A stretch of 10,274 nt of DNA from Chloracidobacterium sp. UBA7659 (GCA_002483395.1 DLHV01000023.1:20739-31012), one strand, 5' to 3'. Positions 1-6,405 are shown, counted from the stretch's first letter. The notes: a model not told the origin generated them from the sequence alone. Made by a program: numbers and translations.

Positions 1-571
1 TCCCGAAAATATGTCCAATGCTGACAACGGCCGCCGGGACTGTCCCGCCTTCCAAATTTTTGATTATCGGCGCGGGCGTGGCCGGGCTTCAGGCGATTGC
101 GACGGCACGCCGGTTGGGCGCGATGGTCGAAGCCTTTGACATCAGAGCGGCGGCAGGCGAAGCCGTCCGTTCGCTCGGCTCTAAATTTCTCGAGCTCGGA
201 ATCGATGCTGAAGGCGATGGCGGTTACGCGAAAGAAGTTGGCGAAGAGATCTTGGACAAGAGCCGCGGGCTGATAGAAAAGCACGCTGAAAACGCAGATT
301 GCATCATTTCGACAGCGCTCGTGCCGGGCAGAAAGGCACCGCTTTTGATACCGTCAATCCTGAAGCCCGCGACAATCCTAATAGTGCGATTGCGGGAATG
401 CCGATTATCGAAGTTGACCGCGCCAAAAACGTCATTGTTCTCAAACGCGGCCAAGGTCGCGGTTTCTCAGGACTTGAAAATCCCTTGTTTTACAAAGAAA
501 ACACGGCTATGCTCTACGGCGATGCCAAGGCAAGTCTGTCGAATTTAGCTCAGGCAATTAACCACGCTTAA
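1..571 (+). pseudogene. pntA-pntB remnant: NAD(P) transhydrogenase subunits joined by an internal deletion
   Basis: Proton-translocating NAD(P) transhydrogenase (PntAB) moves hydride between NADH and NADP+ at the inner membrane. The reading frame is open from the window edge (P-K-I-C-P before the ATG at 18), so that ATG is internal and pntA starts outside. The PntA domain I signature follows: MLTTAAGTVPP, the GAGVAGLQAIATARRLGA dinucleotide-binding loop, and ALVPGRKAPLLI up to about 350. From about 347, two frames over, the sequence reads as the PntB C-terminus: DTVNPEARDNP, GMPIIEVDRAK, NPLFYKENTAMLYGDAK, stop at 569-571. The rest of pntA, its membrane part and most of pntB are missing, roughly 2 kb in usual loci. 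The junction falls at about 339-350. Because it is out of frame (the pntA frame stops at 546-548), no working subunit is expected. A chimeric assembly is the alternative explanation. Confidence 0.85.
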
Positions 572-1152
572 CAAATAGTTGCCGAAAACGGCATTTGTCC
601 GATTGGCGTTACGCCGCCAGGCAGGACGACGAGTTTTTTCCGGCTGGTTGTAGCATATAAGGTGCAGGCGGCCCGGAACATTTGATCACATACCCTGAAT
701 TGATTGGTCAGTCGCACCGTTTTCATTCGTATTTTTTTAAGGCTCGCAGGATGGGTGAGAAGCCAATCGACACTTGATCCTCGCCGATTCTTAAGCAATA
801 TCTCAATCACTGCTTCGAGCAAGTTGCCCTGGTAGTTTATTGCTCCATTGGTGCGTTGATTAACCAACTCTGGACTAAAAGCACTCCCCGTTACATGAAG
901 AATTAGAGATTTGGATAGAAAGAGTGACGTTTAGGAAGGCTTGGGAGCAATCAGGCGCACATGGCATTCGATCTTAAAAGGGCCGCAAACCGGGTCCCGA
1001 TGCGACCATCCGTACGCAGACACATAAGCGTCTCGTATCTGTTATTGTTTGCCTAGAATAAGCGGCACGCCTCTTGCGGTATGGCTGAGGAGATCTCTCC
1101 AAATGGGAAGGGCTACACGTTTGAACAAGAAACTATTAGGAAGCGGAGAATT
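572..1152. other. Gene-poor stretch, no gene recognised
   Basis: I see no convincing gene in these roughly 580 bases. A small hairpin (TGCCG, four A, CGGCA at 580-593) lies just after the pntB stop, but it has no proper T-run, so it is at most a weak terminator. A 99-codon minus-strand frame (568-867) contains a WLLTHPAS stretch faintly reminiscent of the C-terminal part of M48 peptidases, but nothing else in it supports that family. A TAGAAT hexamer at 1054-1059 could be a -10 element for the small HTH gene downstream; no good -35 partner is visible. The stretch is probably decayed or island-border DNA. Confidence 0.4.
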
Positions 1153-1368
1153 ATGACAATTGACATGGTGCCGGAAAAATTAGCCTATTCGATCGGGGAG
1201 TTGGCCGAGCTATCGACTCTTTCAGTCCCCAAGATTCGCAAGGATATTAGAAGCGGAAAACTAAGAAGCAAGAAAAAGGGTACCCGGCGGATCATTCTTC
1301 GCGATGACGCGATGAGGTATCTGGCAACGGACGATACTAAAATTCCTGTTCAGACAACTGCTTTTTGA
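1153..1368 (+). CDS. Small helix-turn-helix DNA-binding protein, excisionase/MerR-like
   Basis: This predicted 71-residue protein has one helix-turn-helix domain at about residues 11-57 (AYSIGELAELSTLSVPKIRKDI, then SGKLRSKKKGTRRIILRDDAMRYL). The layout matches the HTH_17/excisionase family: two helices and a basic wing that read short DNA sites. I chose the ATG at 1153 because a GGAG-containing ribosome site (around 1144-1148) lies about five bases upstream. The in-frame ATG at 1081 would add 24 residues but has no clear ribosome site. Such proteins act as recombination directionality factors for tyrosine integrases or as small repressors. The nearby tRNA attachment scar favours an excisionase or element regulator, but no integrase lies in the window, so this is inference. 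It is transcribed towards the toxin-antitoxin pair, separated by nearly 490 bases. Confidence 0.65.
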   Translation: MTIDMVPEKLAYSIGELAELSTLSVPKIRKDIRSGKLRSKKKGTRRIILRDDAMRYLATDDTKIPVQTTAF

Positions 1369-1854
1369 TTCAAGAAGTTTCTTCTAACACTCGGCGCGGC
1401 AACCTCGTCGTTGATGAAATATATTCTCGCTTGCGTTATGATCGCTGTTGACAGCTTGAGCAAAAACGGAAAATCGCCAAAGGAGAATGTAGTGGAAAAT
1501 GTAACAATCCCCTGCACTTCTGGAGTGATACTGAGTGACCGCAATTCTTCGAAAACTCAGTAAAAATCGGCCTGTGACGCTCAGTAACACTCTGTCGCTT
1601 TTGGCCAAAATTGATTTGTAATCATCGGGTTCGCTCCCTATAGATGTATTATTGAATCGATTGGCCGATACAAATTTATCAAAATTTCTATAGGCGAAAC
1701 CATTCTGACGAGCTAAAGGCAACGTAGTAGCGGTTGCATTCTGACGTGGGTACTACAAGTTGTGAGGAGAAGAATTATGCCGTAATCCCATTGTCCAGTT
1801 TATTCGTAAAAGAACTGGACATTATCTAGAATTTGAGTATTCTATAAGTCGGGT
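1369..1854. other. Non-coding stretch with heptamer repeats and an operator-like palindrome
   Basis: No gene is supported here. Open frames on the minus strand (for example 1384-1722) show no recognisable family and no ribosome site. The heptamer TACTGAG occurs at 1529-1535, and its reverse complement CTCAGTA occurs twice, at 1556-1562 and 1580-1586. The latter two are 24 bases apart as direct repeats. The spacing is compatible with a protein-binding array, but heptamers can recur by chance. The last 65 bases form the control region of the toxin-antitoxin pair, described separately. Confidence 0.4.
1792..1849 (+). promoter_or_regulatory. Inverted repeat and candidate promoter of the AbiE-type operon
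   Basis: A perfect 9-bp inverted repeat, TGTCCAGTT (1792-1800) and AACTGGACA (1813-1821), is separated by 12 bases. The arm starts are 21 bp apart, two DNA turns, so a dimer could bind both arms on one face. The right arm contains TGGACA (1815-1820), which with a 17-base spacer pairs with TATTCT (1838-1843). TAGAAT at 1827-1832 is an alternative -10. AbiEi antitoxins are known to repress their own operon by binding inverted repeats upstream, so this palindrome is the natural operator candidate. The promoter assignment is weaker than the palindrome, which is plain in the sequence. A hairpin function is unlikely because no T-run follows. Confidence 0.5.
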
Positions 1855-2580
1855 ATGAGTACGGCTAGAGATATAATGAATACGATTGATAGGTTTCCGA
1901 AGGGGTACGTGTTCACCTACGGAGATTTTGACGCGGATGTACGAAAAAAGGAAGCCGTTATAAAAGCCCTTAACCGGATGGTTGCGTCGGGTAAGATAGC
2001 TAAGCTGTCGAAGGGGAAATTCTACAAGCCGGAAAGCACTCCGTTCGGTGAACTTCAACCCGACAGAAAACAGATCGTCAAAGATCTGCTTGAAGAAAAT
2101 GGCAAGATCACAGGCTATCTGACCGGCTTAAGTATTTACAATCAGCTGGGATTGACGACGCAGGTTAGCAACACGCTGCAGATAGGGAAAAATCAGATTC
2201 GACCAAGTTTCAAAAGAGAGCGCTATACGATCACATTCATTCAGCAGAAGAACACGATCACGAAAGAAAATGTTCCGCTACTTCAGGTGTTGGATGCAAT
2301 CAGATATATAAAGAAAATTCCTGATACTACGATCGAATCGAGCTGCAAACGGCTTCTGGCAATTCTGAAAGGTATCTCCGATAAAGATAAAAAATCTTTG
2401 GTACGGCTGGCATTAAAATATCCGCCTGCGACACGGGCTTTGTTAGGAGCTTTATTAGATCAAATGCAGCAGACTGGCCTAACTGAGCGGTTGCTGCGAT
2501 CGCTGAATCCAATCACCAAATACAAATTGACAGGTGCCGCCAAAGTGTTCTCAACCGCCGATAAGTGGAACATCGCATGA
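1855..2580 (+). CDS. AbiEi/DUF6088-like antitoxin of a type IV toxin-antitoxin system
   Basis: The 241-residue product resembles DUF6088/AbiEi-type antitoxins. Its N-terminal part (about residues 1-65) reads as a winged helix: FPKGYVFTYGDF, then KKEAVIKALNRMVASGKIAKLSKGKFYKP, a helix pair followed by a basic wing. The middle carries GYLTGLSIYNQLGLTTQVSNTLQI, typical of the family's second domain. A helical C-terminus follows. In this family the N-terminal domain binds DNA for autorepression, and the C-terminal domain counteracts the toxin without the stable toxin-antitoxin complex of type II systems. The gene overlaps the nucleotidyltransferase gene by ATGA, which supports translational coupling, and a clean inverted repeat lies just upstream. 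The ribosome site is weak (GTCGGG, four bases from the ATG). The family call comes from motif recognition and neighbour identity, not from a search. Confidence 0.8.
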   Translation: MSTARDIMNTIDRFPKGYVFTYGDFDADVRKKEAVIKALNRMVASGKIAKLSKGKFYKPESTPFGELQPDRKQIVKDLLEENGKITGYLTGLSIYNQLGLTTQVSNTLQIGKNQIRPSFKRERYTITFIQQKNTITKENVPLLQVLDAIRYIKKIPDTTIESSCKRLLAILKGISDKDKKSLVRLALKYPPATRALLGALLDQMQQTGLTERLLRSLNPITKYKLTGAAKVFSTADKWNIA

Positions 2581-3554
2581 ACCTGCACGAGAACAAAATC
2601 CTATTCCGGCAAGCGGTGCAGTTTACGGCCGACCAGTTGAAGATCCCTGCGGTTTATGTCGAGAAAGATTATTGGGTCACTTATGTTTTACACGCGATAT
2701 TCAATAATGAGATCGGCAAGGAAACGATTTTCAAGGGTGGAACTGTATTATCCAAAAGCAAATTGATCGACAGATTTTCGGAAGATATCGATCTGGTCGT
2801 ATTGCGCAACGAAGGCGAATCGGACAGCAAAATGAAGACAAAGCTGAAAAAGATAAGCACACTGGTTGGTTCGATATTGCCGGAAGTTGAGATCGAAGGC
2901 ATTACCAACAAACTGGGAATGATCCGCAAGACTGCTCACACATACAGCAAAGAATTAACCGGCGATCTCGGACAAATTCGAGATGTGATCGTTCTGGAAT
3001 CAACTTGGCTTGGGCATTACGAACCTTCTTCAAACCAATCGCTCAGTTCGCTTGTAGGTGAAATGATGGCGAACAGCGAACAGGCGGCGATCGCAGAAGA
3101 ATACGGTCTGATACCATTTGAGGCTAAAGTATTAGATGCGACTCGAACGTTTTGTGAAAAGATAATGAGCTTGGTCCGGTTTTCTTACACTGAAGATCCT
3201 TTGGACGATCTTAAGAAGAAGATCAGGCACACATACGATCTGCACAAACTCTTGCAGCATGAGAAGGTCCTCGAATTTTTCAATTCGCCTGCCTTTGAAA
3301 TAATGATGCTGAAAGTCGCTAACGATGATGCGGTAAGTTTTCGAAACAATAATCAATGGCTCGTTCATCATCCAAGCGAAGCTCTTATCTTCAAAGATCT
3401 CGAATCCGTTTGGGGTGAACTAGAGCCGGTCTATAACCCGGATTTCGCAAATTTGGTTTATGGCGTTCTTCCAAAAAATGAAGAGATACTGCAATCATTA
3501 GATCTGATCCGGGAAAGACTGAAACCGATAGCTTGGACCATTGAATCGCTGTGA
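2577..3554 (+). CDS. abiEii: AbiEii-type nucleotidyltransferase toxin
   Basis: This 325-residue protein belongs to the AbiEii/MenT nucleotidyltransferase family. Visible family marks are EKDYWV at residues 29-34, the nucleotidyltransferase motif GGTVLSK at 54-60 with the metal-binding pair D70 and D72 in RFSEDIDLVV, TRTFCEKIMSLVR from about 189 with E194-K195, and the RHTYDLHKLL helix with R217, H218 and D221. Characterised relatives use a nucleoside triphosphate to inactivate host RNA, and AbiE modules give phage exclusion or plasmid stabilisation. The ATG at 2577 overlaps the antitoxin stop; an in-frame GTG at 2565 is possible but less likely. One oddity is that the segment between LSK and LID is a single S-K, about one residue shorter than the A-Y/F-x usually seen. 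The core catalytic residues are all present, so it may be active. It lies on the probable island as cargo. Confidence 0.9.
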   Translation: MNLHENKILFRQAVQFTADQLKIPAVYVEKDYWVTYVLHAIFNNEIGKETIFKGGTVLSKSKLIDRFSEDIDLVVLRNEGESDSKMKTKLKKISTLVGSILPEVEIEGITNKLGMIRKTAHTYSKELTGDLGQIRDVIVLESTWLGHYEPSSNQSLSSLVGEMMANSEQAAIAEEYGLIPFEAKVLDATRTFCEKIMSLVRFSYTEDPLDDLKKKIRHTYDLHKLLQHEKVLEFFNSPAFEIMMLKVANDDAVSFRNNNQWLVHHPSEALIFKDLESVWGELEPVYNPDFANLVYGVLPKNEEILQSLDLIRERLKPIAWTIESL

Positions 3555-3821
3555 ATTAAGATGTATATTGGTTCGCAAGTCGGCAGCGGAAAAGACTCAA
3601 GAAATCATTCAGGCCGACCTTTCGGAAGTCTACCAGTTCCTAACGTCCCTGAAGCTGCACCGCGAAAATTGTGTCATGGATTGTGACATAACCCCTCGAA
3701 ATTCGACCGATTTTCACCATTTAGCACCCGGTATCACGGTATGGACGAATCGCTCATAAATATTGGAAATAAAGATGCTTAGTGACATTCAGCGATGGTC
3801 TGAAGCAAGAAATTTTGTCTT
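3555..3821. other. Island-border spacer without a recognisable gene
   Basis: Between the toxin stop and the tRNA fragment I see no supported gene. A frame opening with TTG at 3541 runs to 3759, but it overlaps the toxin end and resembles no family I know. A 5-bp inverted repeat, TGTCA and TGACA, spans 3672-3688. Integrase and excisionase arm-binding sites often lie in such border DNA, but nothing here proves them. Confidence 0.35.
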
Positions 3822-3866
3822 CTGTTAACCGAAGGGTTGTAAGTTCGAGTCTTACCTGCGGAGCCA
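3822..3866 (+). other. 3' half of tRNA-Asn(GTT): attachment-site scar (attR-like)
   Basis: The bases read in order as tRNA parts. The anticodon loop CTGTTAA (3822-3828) has anticodon GTT at 3824-3826. The 3' anticodon stem is CCGAA (3829-3833) and the variable loop GGGTT. The T arm is GTAAG-TTCGAGT-CTTAC (3839-3855), a perfect stem. The 3' acceptor strand is CTGCGGA (3856-3862), followed by discriminator G and encoded CCA (3864-3866). GTT with discriminator G fits tRNA-Asn. The 5' side is wrong: GTCTT at 3817-3821 makes only two of the five anticodon-stem pairs, and no TCCGCAG acceptor strand or D arm lies upstream. Identity therefore begins at the anticodon loop, a standard crossover place for tyrosine integrases. 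A chimeric assembly is the main alternative. Confidence 0.8.
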
Positions 3867-3878
3867 ATCAAATCAACA

Positions 3879-3913
3879 AAATGGCATAACGTAACAGTTG
3901 TGCTATTTTTTTT
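3879..3913 (+). terminator. Rho-independent terminator of the tRNA-Asn gene
   Basis: A 9-bp stem pairs TGGCATAAC (3882-3890) with GTTGTGCTA (3897-3905), including two G-T pairs, around a six-base loop. It is followed by eight T (3906-3913) and preceded by A residues. It starts 15 bases after the tRNA CCA, the normal place for a tRNA terminator, which supports the tRNA fragment being the original chromosomal 3' end. Confidence 0.8.
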
Positions 3914-3968
3914 CACCCACTTCTGCGGACGTTTATCCTGTCCTCTTTACGAAAGATTTGATCCCTCG

Positions 3969-4101
3969 CTGGGAACGTAGGCGCCGTCGCCTGCATGAGT
4001 GAGGAGCCCGAACAACACCCGTAATTCGACAATTTGAGGATCGAACGGATTGACGCCGCTGGAAAACGCGGTGTAGCAGGCGAGAGCTACTGCGTTCCCA
4101 G
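3969..4101. repeat. 133-bp palindromic repeat with imperfect 26-bp inverted ends (MITE/REP-like)
   Basis: The element starts with CTGGGAACG (3969-3977) and ends with its exact reverse complement CGTTCCCAG (4093-4101). Extending inwards, about 21 of 26 bases pair, including GCCTGC near 3989-3994 with GCAGGC at 4076-4081. Inside is a smaller hairpin, CCGC and GCGG around TGGAAAAC. It has no coding capacity, and no target-site duplication was evident. I recall similar elements scattered between genes in acidobacterial genomes, but copy number cannot be judged here. It sits between the tRNA terminator and the promoter of the Rrf2-type gene. Confidence 0.65.
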
Positions 4102-4117
4102 GGAAGAACTTTCAATC

Positions 4118-4163
4118 TTGACTAAAAAGTAATGATTTGTAATAATCTTTCTAGTGGTTACTA
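4118..4163 (+). promoter_or_regulatory. Promoter of the Rrf2-type regulator/suf cluster with operator-like dyads
   Basis: TTGACT (4118-4123) and AATAAT (4141-4146) are separated by 17 bases and match the sigma-70 consensus at five of six positions each. A TG one base before the -10 makes an extended -10. Transcription would start near 4153, about 33 bases before the ATG. The -35 lies in TTGACTAAAAAGTAA, an imperfect dyad loosely similar to IscR-type sites. A second dyad, TAGT-GGTT-ACTA (4152-4163), lies on the expected start site. Autorepression by the Rrf2-type protein through one of these is plausible but inferred. Confidence 0.6.
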
Positions 4164-4185
4164 ATCCCTTAATCGAGTTTAGCTT

Positions 4186-4665
4186 ATGAAGATTTCGTCA
4201 CAAGAGGAATATGGGCTTCGATGCCTGGTGCAGCTTGCGAATCTGCGCGACGGCGAATCGCTGACGCTGCCGCAGATAGCCGAGCGCGAGGGCATTTCGG
4301 CTGCCAACGCAGGCAAGCTGATGTGGCTTTTGAACAAGGCGGGCTTCGTTCACTCGACACGCGGAACGAAGGGCGGCTATTTCCTGTCGCGTCCGGCCGA
4401 AGATATCCGGCTGAGCGAGATCATCAAAGTGCTTGACGAAGACGTGATGAACAAGCATTGCGACAGCTATACCGGCGTGCTGGATTCGTGTGTTCATAAC
4501 GGCGATTGCGGTATAAGGCCGGTCATTGTGGGTTTGCATGAGATAGTCGAAAATGCGCTGTCGCGGATAACTCTGGCACAGCTTGTCGGCACGGAAAGCT
4601 CAGTGGATACGATGTTCCATAAGATTCAGGGAATTCATCGCATCATAGAGCCGCAAAGAGTTTGA
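4186..4665 (+). CDS. Rrf2/IscR-type transcriptional regulator of Fe-S assembly
   Basis: This 159-residue Rrf2-family protein begins with the family's MKISSQEEYGLRCLVQLA. A winged helix-turn-helix follows, with LPQIAEREGISAANAGKLMWLLNKAGFV at about 28-55 and the wing STRGTKGGYFLSRP at 57-70. Cysteines C92, C102 and C108 lie in the segment after the wing, where IscR binds a [2Fe-2S] cluster through C92, C98, C104 and a histidine. The protein therefore probably senses Fe-S status. The first gap is longer than in IscR (nine residues between C92 and C102 instead of five), as seen in other Rrf2 subgroups. It is the first gene of the suf cluster with its own promoter, and most likely represses or adjusts suf transcription. 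Its ribosome site is weak. The exact subfamily (IscR, SufR or other) is not decided by sequence alone. Confidence 0.92.
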   Translation: MKISSQEEYGLRCLVQLANLRDGESLTLPQIAEREGISAANAGKLMWLLNKAGFVHSTRGTKGGYFLSRPAEDIRLSEIIKVLDEDVMNKHCDSYTGVLDSCVHNGDCGIRPVIVGLHEIVENALSRITLAQLVGTESSVDTMFHKIQGIHRIIEPQRV

Positions 4666-4678
4666 GGAAGGAAATTAG

Positions 4679-4770
4679 CCACAGATGAACACGGATGAAC
4701 ACAGATTTTTAAGAAGGAATCAGCAGATTTGTCGAATATCTTATCGGTGTTTATCTGTGTTCATCTGTGG
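4679..4770. repeat. 92-bp palindromic repeat, CCACAGATGAACAC type, in front of sufB
   Basis: The left end (4679-4705) and right end (4744-4770) are inverted copies of about 27 bases with only a few mismatches: CCACAGATGAACAC at left, GTGTTCATCTGTGG at right. The left arm holds two tandem copies of ATGAACAC (one followed by G, one by A). The element fills nearly the whole gap between the Rrf2-type gene and sufB and ends 13 bases before the sufB ATG. A transcript across it could fold into a long hairpin just before the ribosome site. It may act as a transcript-stability or attenuation element, or simply be a dispersed repeat. Confidence 0.8.
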
Positions 4771-4783
4771 ATGAAAAGCATAT

Positions 4784-6223
4784 ATGTCAACAGCAGCAGA
4801 AATTTTAACAAATCGGGAATACAAATATGGCTTCGTAACGGACATTGAAACGGAGACGATAGCCAAAGGCCTCTCCGAGGACACGATCCGGCTGATCTCT
4901 TCGAAAAAGAACGAGCCGGGATGGCTACTCGAGTTTCGGCTGAAGGCTTACAGGAATTGGCTGAAGATGACCGAGCCCGATTACTGGGCAAATTTTGATT
5001 ACCCGAAGATCGATTTTCAAAACATTTCGTATTATTCGGCGCCGAAACAGAAGGAGAAAAAGGCAAGTCTCGACGAGCTTGATCCCGAATTGCTGCGGAC
5101 TTTTGAAAAGCTCGGCATTCCGCTCTCAGAGCAGAAAATGCTTGGGAATGTGGCGGTTGACGCTGTTTTCGATTCGGTTTCAGTTGCGACTACATTCAAG
5201 AAAAAGCTAATGGAAGCGGGTGTTATTTTCTGCTCGTTTACCGAGGCGGTTGAGCTGTATCCCGACCTTGTTAAGAAATATCTCGGCTCGGTGGTGCCTG
5301 TGAATGACAACTATTACGCGGCCCTGAATTCGGCGGTATTCTCGGACGGTTCGTTTGTTTTTATCCCAAAGGGCGTCCGCTGCCCGATGGAACTTTCGAC
5401 CTATTTTCGCATCAACACGCAGGAATCAGGGCAGTTCGAGCGGACGCTGATCGTCGCGGAAGAAGACGGTTATGTCGCGTATAATGAAGGCTGTACGGCA
5501 CCGCAGTTCGATACGAACCAGCTTCACGCGGCGGTCGTCGAGCTTGTAGCGTTGGACGACGCTGAGATCAAATACTCGACCGTGCAGAACTGGTATGCGG
5601 GTGATGAGAACGGCAAGGGCGGTATTTATAATTTTGTGACGAAACGCGGAGCGTGTCGCGGCGTGAACTCGAAAATTTCGTGGACGCAGGTCGAGACCGG
5701 TTCGGCGATCACATGGAAATATCCGTCTGTGATCTTGCAGGGGGACAATTCGATCGGCGAATTTTACTCGGTCGCGCTGACAAACAACGCGCAGATCGCC
5801 GACACCGGAACGAAGATGATCCATCTCGGCAAAAACACGAAATCGACGATCATATCGAAGGGAATCTCGGCGGGGAAATCGAATAATTCTTATCGTGGTT
5901 TGGTAAAGGTGATGCCTAAGGCTTCGAACGCACGCAACTATACACAGTGCGATTCGATGCTGATCGGCGGCAAGTCGGAGGCGAACACGTTTCCGTACAT
6001 CGAGGTGATGAATAGTTCTTCGAAGGTCGAGCACGAGGCCACGACATCGAAGATCAGCGAGGACCAGCTATTTTATTTGCAGCAGCGTGGTATTTCGCAG
6101 GAAGATGCGGTTTCGTTGATCATTAATGGCTTTTGTAAAGAGGTGTTTCGCGAGCTGCCGATGGAATATGCGGTGGAGGCAACGAAGCTTTTGGGGTTGA
6201 AGTTGGAAGGAGCGGTTGGGTAA
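4784..6223 (+). CDS. sufB: SufB, Fe-S cluster scaffold subunit of the SufBCD complex
   Basis: The 479-residue length is normal for SufB. It forms the scaffold with SufD and the ATPase SufC, on which [4Fe-4S] clusters are assembled in the cytoplasm. Recognisable blocks are [29 protein letters not shown] at the start, [42 protein letters not shown], the beta-helix core around [22 protein letters not shown], and the active region [14 protein letters not shown]. Cys389 there, with H417 and Glu418 in [12 protein letters not shown], has the same 29-residue separation as E. coli SufB C405 and E434, the cluster-assembly residues. The C-terminus [23 protein letters not shown] is also typical. The start is fixed by homology; the ribosome site (GAAAAG) is poor and follows directly on a palindromic repeat. 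It is co-directional with the Rrf2-type gene upstream. Confidence 0.98.
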   Translation: MSTAAEILTNREYKYGFVTDIETETIAKGLSEDTIRLISSKKNEPGWLLEFRLKAYRNWLKMTEPDYWANFDYPKIDFQNISYYSAPKQKEKKASLDELDPELLRTFEKLGIPLSEQKMLGNVAVDAVFDSVSVATTFKKKLMEAGVIFCSFTEAVELYPDLVKKYLGSVVPVNDNYYAALNSAVFSDGSFVFIPKGVRCPMELSTYFRINTQESGQFERTLIVAEEDGYVAYNEGCTAPQFDTNQLHAAVVELVALDDAEIKYSTVQNWYAGDENGKGGIYNFVTKRGACRGVNSKISWTQVETGSAITWKYPSVILQGDNSIGEFYSVALTNNAQIADTGTKMIHLGKNTKSTIISKGISAGKSNNSYRGLVKVMPKASNARNYTQCDSMLIGGKSEANTFPYIEVMNSSSKVEHEATTSKISEDQLFYLQQRGISQEDAVSLIINGFCKEVFRELPMEYAVEATKLLGLKLEGAVG

Positions 6224-6405
6224 TGTCAGACCGGGAGCGATAGCGACTGAGCTCTTCTCCGTCGCGTACGAGAGAACCACCCCGTCAGCCGAAGCGGCTG
6301 CCACCCCTCCTTCGTAAGGAGGGGAGTTTTTCGGTCGAGACGACAAGGTTGAAATTGTAGGGTGTGTTGGTTAAGCGTTGCTTAGTACGACAGGAGTAAA
6401 CGATT
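6224..6405. repeat. Spacer of short hairpin repeats between sufB and the phosphatase gene
   Basis: This 182-base gap contains GGGAGCGATAGCGAC near its start and a perfect hairpin CAGCCG-AAG-CGGCTG at 6286-6300 in a CACCCCGTCAGCC context. The CCCCTCC/GGAGGGG terminator hairpin lies immediately after. I associate this combination with dispersed intergenic repeats in acidobacterial genomes, by recollection only. Past the terminator, TTGAAA (6349-6354) and TAAGCG (6372-6377) are 17 bases apart and could be a weak promoter for the phosphatase gene. The -10 candidate lies in a small dyad, TAAGC-GTT-GCTTA (6372-6384). Confidence 0.45.
6304..6331 (+). terminator. Strong hairpin with T-run after sufB
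   Basis: CCCCTCCTT (6304-6312) pairs perfectly with AAGGAGGGG (6316-6324) around CGT, followed by AG and five T. It fits a rho-independent terminator on the + strand. It would end much of the transcription from the Rrf2-sufB promoter before the phosphatase gene, suggesting that the downstream genes including sufC have another promoter or depend on read-through. It may also be part of a dispersed repeat. Confidence 0.65.

Larger units (their letters stand above)
572..3866. mobile_element. Probable end of an integrative element/genomic island inserted in tRNA-Asn (left limit unknown)
   Basis: The right limit is set by the tRNA-Asn 3' half at 3822-3866, which lacks its 5' half. Integration at the 3' end of a tRNA leaves exactly this kind of duplicated fragment at the far end of the element. 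The contents fit: an excisionase-like small HTH protein, a type IV toxin-antitoxin pair and long non-coding gaps. Base composition is lower in GC than in the suf region; hand counts of single 60-base lines gave about 38-45% here against 55-63% in the phosphatase and phzF-like genes. No integrase is visible, and the other attachment site with the rebuilt tRNA should lie left of the window. The element may therefore begin further left and include the pnt remnant. The left coordinate given is only where the pnt remnant ends. Confidence 0.42.

Noticed and set aside
568..867. Minus-strand 99-codon frame with WLLTHPAS, possibly an M48 peptidase remnant
   Set aside because: Only one short stretch is suggestive, the zinc-binding HExxH is absent, and the frame has no ribosome site or supporting neighbours.
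1384..1722. Minus-strand 112-codon frame
   Set aside because: No recognisable family, no ribosome site, rich in residues typical of chance frames, and it overlaps the repeat-bearing control region.
3541..3759. 72-codon frame opening with TTG after the AbiEii gene
   Set aside because: It begins inside the toxin gene with a rare start, has no ribosome site, and matches no family I know. It could be decayed island DNA.
3555..3866. tRNA-Asn interrupted by a group I intron in the anticodon loop
   Set aside because: Bacterial group I introns do enter anticodon loops, but no 5' tRNA half (TCCGCAG acceptor strand, D arm) lies within several hundred bases upstream, and the mismatch already begins in the 5' anticodon stem.
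3785..3866. A complete but odd tRNA using the TTCA...TGAA hairpin near 3789-3805 as D arm
   Set aside because: The distance to the anticodon loop is about ten bases too long, the anticodon stem does not pair, and no acceptor 5' strand is present.
4679..4770. CRISPR-like repeats from the tandem ATGAACAC units
   Set aside because: There are only two adjacent units per arm and the arms are inverted, not direct. There are no spacers and no cas genes.
5426..6034. Long minus-strand frame of 202 codons opposite sufB
   Set aside because: It is the antisense shadow of the well-conserved sufB frame in GC-rich sequence. Its arginine/histidine/aspartate-rich content is typical of such shadows.
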